Source: WHSW01 sp963842795 (GTDB lineage: Bacteria > Actinomycetota > Thermoleophilia > Solirubrobacterales > 70-9). From it: a stretch of DNA of 64,000 nt. Positions within the stretch are counted from its first letter, which is position 1. Every line of letters begins with the position of its first letter. This document shows positions 50,126-57,362 of the stretch, piece after piece. The stretch is taken from the NCBI GenBank assembly GCA_963842795.1, contig CAWJHV010000009.1, positions 124,001-188,000 on the forward strand, in the 5' to 3' direction. The notes under the pieces were generated by a model. That model did no database searches. It saw only the letters and a program-made list of their open reading frames with translations, and was not told the origin of the DNA. The position numbers and the translations under genes were made by a program.

Positions 50126-50983
50126 TCAGCCGGCCGAGAGCGCGACGGCGACGACGCGAGCTTGCTCGTACTCGATCGCGCCCGCGGACCCCTGGTTGCA
50201 GTCGATCCCAACCGCGTGGGTACCGGCGGGAAACGGGTCGGTTACCGCCACCAGGGAGGCGAGCTCATCGTCGGGGGTGAAGTCGTCTTCGTCCCTGACG
50301 GTCATCTGGACTTCCGACGCATTGACCGGGCCCGAGGTCGTTCCGATCCGACAGCTGCCGACCGCGTTGTTCGCGTCAACCTCCGCCGCTGCCTCCACCG
50401 TCCCGATCACCAGCAGCCGAGCCGGCGACGCAAGCGGCACCTGGACGACCGAGCAGGCCACGAACGCCGTCGTCTCCGGATCGCAGGAGCCGGTGAACCC
50501 GTAGCGCCCGAGGCCACCCTGCGCCGCCGTGAGCGCGGAGGGCACCTGGCCGAGCGTCGACTCGGCGACATCGGCGCCGGTGAGGTCGTTGTCGGCGATC
50601 TCCGCCGACTTGACCGAGGAGTCTTCGATTTGCGAGGCGCCGACGCTGTTCGGGGCGATCGTCGGGTTCGGGTAGTCGCCCGCCAGCCCGCCGCCCGCAG
50701 GACCGCGCGGCGGCAGGCCGGTCGGCAGCTCGACCTTGCCGAGGTTGAGCGAGCCCTCGTCGACGTCGGCGCCCTTGAGGCTGTCGTCGACCACGTCCGC
50801 GCCGGCGACGGCCTTGCCGTCCTTGAGGTCCTGTGACTTCAGAGCCTCGTTCTTGACGCTCTTCGACTTGACGCTGTTCTTCGGTGCCGAGACCGCGAGC
50901 GCGGTGCCGCCGGCGCAGACGAGGAACAGGGCCAGGAGCGCGAGGTGCTGCTGGCGCAGGTAGGTGCCGATTCGCTTGCTCAT
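50126..50983 (-). CDS. secreted/membrane-anchored protein with D-x-x repeats, paralogue B
   Basis: 285 residues. N-terminal membrane helix (LALLALFLVCAGGTALAV), a repeat region (SVKNEALKSQDLKDGKAV and following) about 100 residues longer than in paralogue A, including a collagen-like GPAGGGLAGDYPNPTI, then the shared Cys4 C-terminal domain (GSCDPE, ACSVV, GSCRIGTT, GIDCNQ). ATG 50983 lies 8 nt after the RTX-like gene, so the three minus-strand genes form one transcription unit. Confidence 0.75.
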   Translation of the reverse strand: MSKRIGTYLRQQHLALLALFLVCAGGTALAVSAPKNSVKSKSVKNEALKSQDLKDGKAVAGADVVDDSLKGADVDEGSLNLGKVELPTGLPPRGPAGGGLAGDYPNPTIAPNSVGASQIEDSSVKSAEIADNDLTGADVAESTLGQVPSALTAAQGGLGRYGFTGSCDPETTAFVACSVVQVPLASPARLLVIGTVEAAAEVDANNAVGSCRIGTTSGPVNASEVQMTVRDEDDFTPDDELASLVAVTDPFPAGTHAVGIDCNQGSAGAIEYEQARVVAVALSAG

Positions 50984-50991
50984 GGTGCCTT

Positions 50992-52749
50992 TCACCCTTT
51001 CGCGCGCACGGTGAGTGCCCGCGTCGTGTTGTTCCCGACGACGTCGGTCGCCGTGACCGTGACCGCCAGCTTGGGTGGCTTTCGGCGTCGAGACGCCACC
51101 TTCAGCGCTCGCCGGCCTTTCCTCGTCAGCCCGAGCTCGATCGGCCGGCCGATCCCGGCCGAGAGCTCGACCGTGACCGGCTTCAGCGCTGCGCGCGCCC
51201 TGCGTCCGCGGCCTTTGAGCTTGGCCGTCGCGGTCACCGTGCAGGCCTCGAGCGGGCAGCTCGCCTCGACCACGACGCCCCGATGCTTCAGCACGCGCTG
51301 CTTGCGCTTTGCGGTGAGCTCGAAGCGAAGCTCCCCGTCGTCCGGCAGGAACCCGTCGGCCGGCAGGAAGTCGATGGCCTCGCAATCCGGATCGATCGTG
51401 TCGAGCGTCTGCTGATCGGCCGTGGCAGTGTCGATCTCGGAGCCGCAGCTCGCGGTGTCGGGCTCGCCGTCGCGTACGTCGACCGTGTCGGCGCCGGCCA
51501 GGGCGCTGATCGAGTCGGTGCCGCCGAGGCCGGTGATCGAGTTCGACCCGTCGGTTCCGACCAGCCGATCGCCGAACGGCGAGCCGATCACGCTCTCGAC
51601 CTCGGCGATGCCGTCGTTGCCGTAGCCGAGGCCCGAGCTCGCGCTCAGGTCGACGGTGACCGCTACCGGGGCGCGCGCGTAGGTGACGGCATCGTTGCCG
51701 CCCCCGCCGGTGATCCCATCGTCGCCGGCCGCTCCGTCGAGGACGTCGTCGCCCTCGTTCCCGATGACGTAGTTGAACCCGGCGTCGCCGGTCAGGGTGT
51801 CGGCGTAGTCGGTCCCCTGAATGCTCTCGATCCCCGCAATCGTGTCGGTGCCGGCGCCGCCGGTGTCCTGGGGCGCGGCCCGGCCGAGGTCGACGGTCAC
51901 GCCAACGCCCGCTGTGCCTCCGAGGTAGGAGAGGTCGTCGTCGTCGCCCGCGCCGCCGTCGACTACATCGTCTCCCACCTCCTCTTCGACGCGATCACCG
52001 CCGCCGTGGCCCCGCATCGCGTCGTTCCCGATTCCACCGTCGAGCTCGTCGTTACCGGAGCCACCCGAGATCGTGTCGTTGCCGCTGTCGCCGGAGATGT
52101 CCAGCGATCGCGTGAACTCGGCACCGGCCCCCTCGCCGCCCTGGGCGCTGACCACATCGTCGCCGGCCCCAGGCGCGAAGACCCAGCTGTCGAACTGCGA
52201 GAACGTGACCAGATCGGCGTCGGGGGCCGGGTCGGGCGCGCCGGCGTTCCAGTTGACGCCGGACGTGCCGATCACCCAGCGGTCCGCGGTCGCCGTGCTG
52301 GTGCCGACTACCTCCACCCGATCCGCGGCGCCCGCGCCGAGGTTGATGGCGAACTCGATCTCCCCGAGCCCGCCGCCCTCGTCGTTCAGGGTCGCGCCCG
52401 GGACGAACGCGGACGGCTCGACGATCTCGACCTCGGTCGTGCCGTCGGCGGGCGCCGGCGACGACGGCGCGTCGGAGTTGTCGACGATCGCCACGGTCTC
52501 GGTGTTGGTCACGGTCGGTGGGCCATCCGGGCCACAGATGACCGGACCGCTCGCGCCGTCGACGAGAATGACCCCGCCGCCGCCGATCTCGAGCTTGGCG
52601 CTGTCGGCGTCGGCGCTCATCTCGACAAAGAGCAGGGGCTCGTTGAACGAGCAGGTGGTCGCCGCTTGCGCCCCCACTGGCAGAACCAGCGCAGTCGCGA
52701 CGCCGAGGGCCGCTATCAGCATCCGGATGAGGTGGGTCGAATCGATCAT
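50992..52749 (-). CDS. secreted protein with RTX-type calcium-binding repeats
   Basis: 585 residues. Signal peptide (MLIAALGVATALVLPVGAQA). Residues ~200-435 carry nonapeptide-like GGxGxD repeats, e.g. GDSGNDTISGGSGNDELDGG and GNEGDDVLDGAAGDDGITGG, which form calcium beta-rolls. The C-terminal ~110 residues are Lys/Arg-rich beta strands. No hydrolase motif is seen, so a structural or adhesin role is more likely than a toxin. First gene of the three-gene surface-protein unit. Confidence 0.83.
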   Translation of the reverse strand: MIDSTHLIRMLIAALGVATALVLPVGAQAATTCSFNEPLLFVEMSADADSAKLEIGGGGVILVDGASGPVICGPDGPPTVTNTETVAIVDNSDAPSSPAPADGTTEVEIVEPSAFVPGATLNDEGGGLGEIEFAINLGAGAADRVEVVGTSTATADRWVIGTSGVNWNAGAPDPAPDADLVTFSQFDSWVFAPGAGDDVVSAQGGEGAGAEFTRSLDISGDSGNDTISGGSGNDELDGGIGNDAMRGHGGGDRVEEEVGDDVVDGGAGDDDDLSYLGGTAGVGVTVDLGRAAPQDTGGAGTDTIAGIESIQGTDYADTLTGDAGFNYVIGNEGDDVLDGAAGDDGITGGGGNDAVTYARAPVAVTVDLSASSGLGYGNDGIAEVESVIGSPFGDRLVGTDGSNSITGLGGTDSISALAGADTVDVRDGEPDTASCGSEIDTATADQQTLDTIDPDCEAIDFLPADGFLPDDGELRFELTAKRKQRVLKHRGVVVEASCPLEACTVTATAKLKGRGRRARAALKPVTVELSAGIGRPIELGLTRKGRRALKVASRRRKPPKLAVTVTATDVVGNNTTRALTVRAKG

Positions 52750-52841
52750 GCGCCCAGGATGTCCCGTTCCCGAGCTCCTGCAAAGGCCAAAATCTGGACC
52801 TGAGCGGCGCGCCCCCGTCGGCGTGGTGGGACACTGGCCGA

Positions 52842-53534
52842 GTGTCGATCGGCGACCCCTACGGCCAGTACTTCTGCCCGATCACGCGGGCGTCGGAGAT
52901 CCTCGCCACCCGGTGGACGCCGATCATCGTCCGCAACCTTCTGCTCGGCGCCGACACGTTCAGCGAGCTCCAGCAGGGCGCGCCGGGAATCCCACGCAGC
53001 CTCCTCGCCGAGCGCCTGCGCCAGCTCGAGCTGGCGGGGGTGGTCAAGCGTCGGCCGAAGCCGACGGGCCGCGGCTATCTCTACGAGCTGACCGAGCAGG
53101 GGCGTGAGCTCGAGGGCGTCTGCGAGGCGATGGGCGTCTGGGGTGCCAGGTGGCTCGAGGCGGCCGTGGAGCCGCTCGACCCGTCGGTCCTGCTCTGGGG
53201 AATCTGCAAGTCGATGGATCGGGATCGAATGCCCGATGAGCGCGTCGTCGTCCGCTTCAGCCTCCGGGACGCCCCGAAGCAGCGCTTCTGGCTCCTGGTT
53301 CAGCGCCCCGAGCCGGAGGTCTGCATGAAGCCCCCGGGGTACGACGAGGACCTCGTGGTCACCTCGGACACCGACTCGGTGGCGAGGTGGTACATGGGGC
53401 GAATGTCGCTCGGACAGGCGATGAAGGCGCGCCGGATCGAGATCGAGGGTCCGCGCCACCTCATCAGCGAGTTCGCCACCTGGGGCGGGCAGAGCCCGTT
53501 CGCCTCGGTCGCGCCGGTCGGCGTCCGCGATTAG
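52842..53534 (+). CDS. HxlR-family regulator with C-terminal sterol-carrier-like domain
   Basis: 230 residues. HxlR winged helix: CPITRASEILATRWTPIIVR with the invariant Cys, then LRQLELAGVVKRR. The C-terminal ~110 residues resemble the SCP2-like domain found in some two-domain HxlR proteins (CMKPPGYDEDLVVTSDTDS). Ligand unknown. GTG 52842 is next to the divergent RTX-like gene. Its target may be the following gene, 11 nt downstream. Confidence 0.84.
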   Translation: MSIGDPYGQYFCPITRASEILATRWTPIIVRNLLLGADTFSELQQGAPGIPRSLLAERLRQLELAGVVKRRPKPTGRGYLYELTEQGRELEGVCEAMGVWGARWLEAAVEPLDPSVLLWGICKSMDRDRMPDERVVVRFSLRDAPKQRFWLLVQRPEPEVCMKPPGYDEDLVVTSDTDSVARWYMGRMSLGQAMKARRIEIEGPRHLISEFATWGGQSPFASVAPVGVRD

Positions 53535-53537
53535 AGT
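53532..53537 (+). promoter_or_regulatory. -10 box of the small barrel-like gene
   Basis: TAGAGT, 8 nt before the ATG at 53546; its first base-pairs overlap the HxlR stop codon. Confidence 0.4.
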
Positions 53538-53545
53538 TCGGCCCG

Positions 53546-53866
53546 ATGGAGGTCCACTACATCGAATGGCACATCGTGCCCTGGCGCCGCGACCGCTTCC
53601 TCGAGATCTGGGAGCCGGCGCTCGACCGGGCGCTCGCCTACGGCGCCAAGGCAGCCTTCCTCACCCGCAACGAGGACGACACGCTGCACATCCGCCAGGT
53701 GACGATGTGGGACGACCGCTCCGAGCACGAGCGCTGGTGGGCCTCCGACGAGCTCTCGGCCCTGCGCCAGGCGGCGCTGTCCTACTACCACAAGCCGATC
53801 GACCAGCACTGGCATGCGCACATCGCCGACGCCACGGTGCGGGCATCGAACGGCGCCGCCCAGTAG
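53546..53866 (+). CDS. small protein, possibly a dimeric alpha/beta-barrel (ABM-like)
   Basis: 106 residues. The pattern MEVHYIEWHIVPWRRDRFLE, LTRNEDDTLHIRQVTMWDD and ERWWASDELSALRQA resembles antibiotic-biosynthesis-monooxygenase-like barrels, but no catalytic residues are diagnostic. It follows the HxlR regulator. The start ATG has its own -10-like box. Confidence 0.7.
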   Translation: MEVHYIEWHIVPWRRDRFLEIWEPALDRALAYGAKAAFLTRNEDDTLHIRQVTMWDDRSEHERWWASDELSALRQAALSYYHKPIDQHWHAHIADATVRASNGAAQ

Positions 53867-53884
53867 GCGAGCCCGACCCCGCTC

Positions 53885-54823
53885 TCAGGCGACCAGCGCC
53901 AGCTGCCGGCGGTTCCGCTCGGCGAACGTCTCGCCGACCTCGACGAGGATCCCGACCATCTCCTCGGTCGCCGGCGAACGCGCGCCCGCGGCCCGGGTCG
54001 AGGCCCAGACCCGGCGCTCGGGCGCCGGCGGGTCCGTGGGCCGGACGACGAGGTCCGGGCGCAGCGTCGGCAGCGCCAGGTCGGGGAGCAGGGTGACCCC
54101 GAGCCCGGCGGCGATGAATCCCTGCATCACGTTGTAGTCGTCGGACTCGAAGCCCACGTGGGCCTCGAAGCCGGCATCGCGGCAGGCCTGCATGATCGCC
54201 GCGCCGCAGGTGCTCGGGCGCGAGCCGCAGAGCCAGTTCTCGTCGGCGAGCTGGCCGAGCGGCACGATCTGGTGCTCGGCCAGTGGGTGGCGCTTGGGCA
54301 GCGCCAGGTGCATCGCCTCGGTCAGCACCAGGGCGCGCTCGAGGTCGCGCTCGGCTTCGTGAGGGACCGAGGCGTAGTCGAAGGTGAGCGCGAGGTCGAG
54401 CTCGCCCGCGCGCAGGCGGGGCAGCGACTGCTCCGGCTCTGCGTCGGCGACGCTCAGCCGCACGTTCGGGTGGCGGCGGTGAAAGAGCGAGACCGCTTCC
54501 GTCAGCACGGTTGCGCTCGCGCTGGGAAAGCTCGCCAGGCGCAGCTCGCCGCCCTCGAGGCCGGCGATTGCACCAAGCTCGCGCTCGGCCTCCTCCAGAC
54601 GCGCGATCGCAGCGTCGGCATGACCGACGAGCACCTGCCCCGCGTCGGTGAGTTTCGGCCCCTCGCGGGTGCGGTCGAGCAGCTGCATCCCGACCTCGCG
54701 CTCGAGCGTCGCCACCTGCTGGCTGACCGCCGACTGGGAGAGGAAGAGAGCCTCGCCGGCGGCCGAGAAGGAGTGCTGCTGGGCGACCTCCCGGAGGATC
54801 TTCAATCGCTTCAGATCTAGCAT
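53885..54823 (-). CDS. LysR-type transcriptional regulator
   Basis: 312 residues. N-terminal helix-turn-helix (LKILREVAQQHSFSAAGEAL and SQSAVSQQVATLEREVG) and a ligand domain with GELDLALTFD and GLGVTLLPDLAL. ATG 54823 is preceded by an AT-rich stretch with TTATCAGATCAACTAATC (54833-54850), typical of LysR sites. It faces the damaged gene at 54948, a possible target, though function is unknown. Confidence 0.9.
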   Translation of the reverse strand: MLDLKRLKILREVAQQHSFSAAGEALFLSQSAVSQQVATLEREVGMQLLDRTREGPKLTDAGQVLVGHADAAIARLEEAERELGAIAGLEGGELRLASFPSASATVLTEAVSLFHRRHPNVRLSVADAEPEQSLPRLRAGELDLALTFDYASVPHEAERDLERALVLTEAMHLALPKRHPLAEHQIVPLGQLADENWLCGSRPSTCGAAIMQACRDAGFEAHVGFESDDYNVMQGFIAAGLGVTLLPDLALPTLRPDLVVRPTDPPAPERRVWASTRAAGARSPATEEMVGILVEVGETFAERNRRQLALVA

Positions 54824-54947
54824 TAGGTCACCTTATCAGATCAACTAATCATCCATGTTGCGCTTATGCGACTCCCGCGGGATCCTTGTCTCATCACGAA
54901 ACCACGGGCCCCGGCGTTCCGAGGTCGAGACGCGAAGCGAGGTGAAC

Positions 54948-55330
54948 ATGACCGCTCAAGAGACACAGACGAACAGCGAGATCACGATCCGCCGGATGGA
55001 TCTGACCGGCGCCGACCAGCGGGCGCTGGCGAGGCTCGCCGCGCTCGACTCGCACGCCCCGCTCGAGGGAACGGTGCTCGGGGCCGAGGTCGAGGGCCGA
55101 CCTGCGCGCCGCGATCTCGCTCGACGGCGGCGAGCTCGTCGCCGATCCGTTCAGCCGCACGAGCGAGCTCGGAACGCTGCTCGAGCTGCGCGCCGGCCAG
55201 CTCCAGGAGCGGCGGCCGAGGCGGTCGCGCTGGACCCGCCGGAACCGGGTCCGGGACCCGCCGCGAGCCGCGGCTCGCGCTCGGCGGCTCGCCTCCGGGC
55301 GAGATCGTCAGCCTGATGCGGGACCGCTGA
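54948..55330 (+). pseudogene. small actinobacterial hypothetical gene with two frameshifts
   Basis: Reads ITIRRMDLTGADQRALARLA and PLEGTVLGAEVEG in one frame, then DLRAAISLDGGELVADPF, TSELGTLLELRAGQL in the next, and LGGSPPGEIVSLMRDR in the third. This order is familiar from a widespread small actinobacterial protein of unknown role (~120 residues). An extra base at about 55096-55098 and another near 55200-55290 break it. GAGGTGAAC precedes ATG 54948. Whether the breaks are real or sequencing errors cannot be told here. Confidence 0.65.
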
Positions 55331-55337
55331 GCCGCGC

Positions 55338-55661
55338 TCAGTGGCTCTCGAGCGGGGCCATCGTCAGCCCGGCGTCCTTGAGCTGCTGCCAGTAGAGCTC
55401 GGCGGGCTCGCGTTGGCCGCTCCAGACGATCGCCTTGCCGCGGGCGTGGATCTGGTCTGCGAACCGATGGCCCCGGTCGAGCGAGACGCCGGGAATCACC
55501 CGGGCGAGCGTCTTGGCCACGTGGTCGAAGGTGTTGTGATCGTCGTTCAGCACGATCACGTGCCAGCTGCCGCCGAGGCCCGAACCGGGCCCGGCGCTGC
55601 GCGGCCTCTCGATCGTCTCGGTCGCGATCGGCGAAATCCCGGATCGGTCAGCCTGGATCAG
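55338..55661 (-). CDS. clpS: ATP-dependent Clp protease adaptor ClpS
   Basis: 107 residues as drawn. ClpS core is clear: WHVIVLNDDHNTFDHVAKTL (N-degron pocket NDDxNT) and QIHARGKAIVWSG with AELYWQQLKDAGL. It delivers N-end-rule substrates to ClpC/ClpA. No ATG, GTG or TTG lies between the preceding stop in this frame and the core, so the start is uncertain: CTG at 55661-55659 overlaps the TGA of the upstream gene as CTGA, like the TTGA and GTGA couplings elsewhere; ATT nearer the core is the alternative. Confidence 0.85.
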   Translation of the reverse strand: MIQADRSGISPIATETIERPRSAGPGSGLGGSWHVIVLNDDHNTFDHVAKTLARVIPGVSLDRGHRFADQIHARGKAIVWSGQREPAELYWQQLKDAGLTMAPLESH

Positions 55662-56350
55662 GGGTCGGGGACTGCGACCGCGACCCGCCTGAACGTCCCG
55701 ACGACCTTCTTGTTCTTCTTCTTCGCCCGGCAGCCGACCGCGAAGCGGACCTTGCGGCCTCGGACCTGACCGGGGTCGGAGTCGGCCACCTTGGCGACCT
55801 CCTTGCCGTTGACGACCGCCCGCAGCTCGGCACCGGTGGCGATCACCTCGATCCGGTTGCGCTGGTTGATCTTGTTGATCGCGCTGCTCTTGCCGACCGC
55901 CGGGAAGCCGCCGCCCTCGGGCCCGCGATCGAGCTCGAACCGCTTGCGCTGGGGGAAGACACGCAGCGAGTAGCCGCTGCCCGCGCCGCCGGCGCGCACG
56001 GTGACCTCGATGAACGAGCTCCCACGGACGGCCTTCGGAGTCGACTTCAGGATCTTCCCGTCGACCGCGACGCTCTGGTTGGCGAGCTCGTCGTCGCCCT
56101 GGACCGGGGCGCGGAAGGAGCAGGTGGTCGGGCTGCGCTTGACCGAGGCGAGCATCACCTTGCTCTTCTCCCGGTACTTCTTGTCGCAGCGCTTGCCGCC
56201 GCCCGAGCGCACGATCTGGCGGAACTCGCCCTGGGTCGAGAAGTCGTTCAGGTAGACGACCACCTCGCCGACGGCGTTCGCCGCGAGCAGCAGCGACCCC
56301 GCCGCGAGCGCGGCGAGCACGGTGCGGGCGATGGCTTTGCGGGCGATCAT
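55658..56350 (-). CDS. secreted protein of unknown function
   Basis: 230 residues. Signal peptide (IARTVLAALAAGSLLLAANAV). Mature part is beta-rich and Lys/Arg-rich (VVVYLNDFSTQGEF, SFIEVTVRAGGAGSGYSLRV, INKINQRNRIEVIATGAEL), resembling a concanavalin-like jelly roll as in DUF1080-type proteins, without visible catalytic residues. Its stop overlaps the proposed ClpS start. Confidence 0.75.
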   Translation of the reverse strand: MIARKAIARTVLAALAAGSLLLAANAVGEVVVYLNDFSTQGEFRQIVRSGGGKRCDKKYREKSKVMLASVKRSPTTCSFRAPVQGDDELANQSVAVDGKILKSTPKAVRGSSFIEVTVRAGGAGSGYSLRVFPQRKRFELDRGPEGGGFPAVGKSSAINKINQRNRIEVIATGAELRAVVNGKEVAKVADSDPGQVRGRKVRFAVGCRAKKKNKKVVGTFRRVAVAVPDP

Positions 56351-56457
56351 CGGCTCGGGGCAGCGTAGCCGCTGCACCCCCCTCAACACCCCCGAGCCGC
56401 AAGAGGATCGGGCGCGGAATTTCACTCCCCGTGCGGGCTCGGGCGCGCGCGCCGTCG

Positions 56458-57306
56458 CTAGGCGGCCTGTTCGGCCTCGCGCCGCTTGCGCCAGTAGCGC
56501 TCCAGGCCCTGCCAGAGCTGGTCCGGCGGGCTCGCCTGGCGCAGGCTGCGTGCCGTCTCGGGGTCGGTGCCGGCGTCGATGCAGGACTCGAGCAGCTCGA
56601 GGAAGTACTCGCGATCGCCGCCCTCGGCCGCCTCGGACTGGGCGCGGAGGCTCTCGCGGGCCCGATCGAGCTGGGCCCCGACATCCCCGGCGACCCCGAA
56701 GTGCGTCAGGCGCAGGCGTTCGGGCCGCAGCGCCTCGATCCGGTCGATCGACTCGAACCAGGCATCGACGTCGATCTCTGGCGGCGGGGTCGGTGCGACC
56801 GTGAACTCGCCCGGCGGGATCCGCACGCCCGCCATGTCCCCGACGTAGGCGTCGCCCTCGTCGAGGTCGAGCCAGCAGAGGTGGTGGCCGGCATGGCCGG
56901 GCACGTGCTCGACCCGGAACCCCTCGACCTCCTCCCCGCCCTCGAGAGCGACCACGTTCGCCGCGGGTACCGGCAGCACCTCGCCCCAGAGCCGTCCCAT
57001 GTTCTCGGGGCCGTAGAGGCGCCCCGCGCTCTCGAGCAGCTTCTTCGGCTCGACGACGTGGGGAGCGCCGACCTCGCTCACGTAGACCCGCAGCTCCGGC
57101 CAGCGGCGCACGAGGGCTCCGGTCGCCGAGGCGTGATCGAGGTGGATGTGCGTGAGCAGGATCGCCCGCGGCTCGCCGCTCAGGCCCTCGACCAGGGTCT
57201 CGACCGTCGAGGCGGCGCCGGGGTCGACGATCAGCTCGCCGCGGACCTCGTGCGCAGCGATCACACGCTCGCGGCCGAGGTGCAAGGTGTCGATCTCGCG
57301 GACCAT
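56458..57306 (-). CDS. MBL-fold metallo-hydrolase
   Basis: 282 residues. Metal motif THIHLDHA, later HVPGHAGHH, GDMAG and LTHFG supply the other ligands. Overall arrangement resembles glyoxalase II/RNase Z-like hydrolases; the C-terminal helical part (GDREYFLELLESCIDAG) is like lactamase-B proteins with an added bundle. ATG 57306 has TACCGT 7 nt upstream and is divergent from the ethylmalonyl-CoA mutase gene. Confidence 0.88.
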   Translation of the reverse strand: MVREIDTLHLGRERVIAAHEVRGELIVDPGAASTVETLVEGLSGEPRAILLTHIHLDHASATGALVRRWPELRVYVSEVGAPHVVEPKKLLESAGRLYGPENMGRLWGEVLPVPAANVVALEGGEEVEGFRVEHVPGHAGHHLCWLDLDEGDAYVGDMAGVRIPPGEFTVAPTPPPEIDVDAWFESIDRIEALRPERLRLTHFGVAGDVGAQLDRARESLRAQSEAAEGGDREYFLELLESCIDAGTDPETARSLRQASPPDQLWQGLERYWRKRREAEQAA

Positions 57307-57313
57307 GCCGGTC

Positions 57314-57319
57314 ACGGTA
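57314..57319 (-). promoter_or_regulatory. -10 box of the MBL hydrolase gene
   Basis: TACCGT on the minus strand, 7 nt before the ATG at 57306. Confidence 0.45.
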
Positions 57320-57362
57320 CCCACCCGCGGTACGGGCGTACCTGGGAGAATTCCCGGGCACC

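Noticed and set aside
50992..52749. Hemolysin toxin
   Set aside because: RTX repeats alone indicate calcium binding; no toxin acyltransferase or type I secretion genes are present and a normal N-terminal signal peptide is seen.
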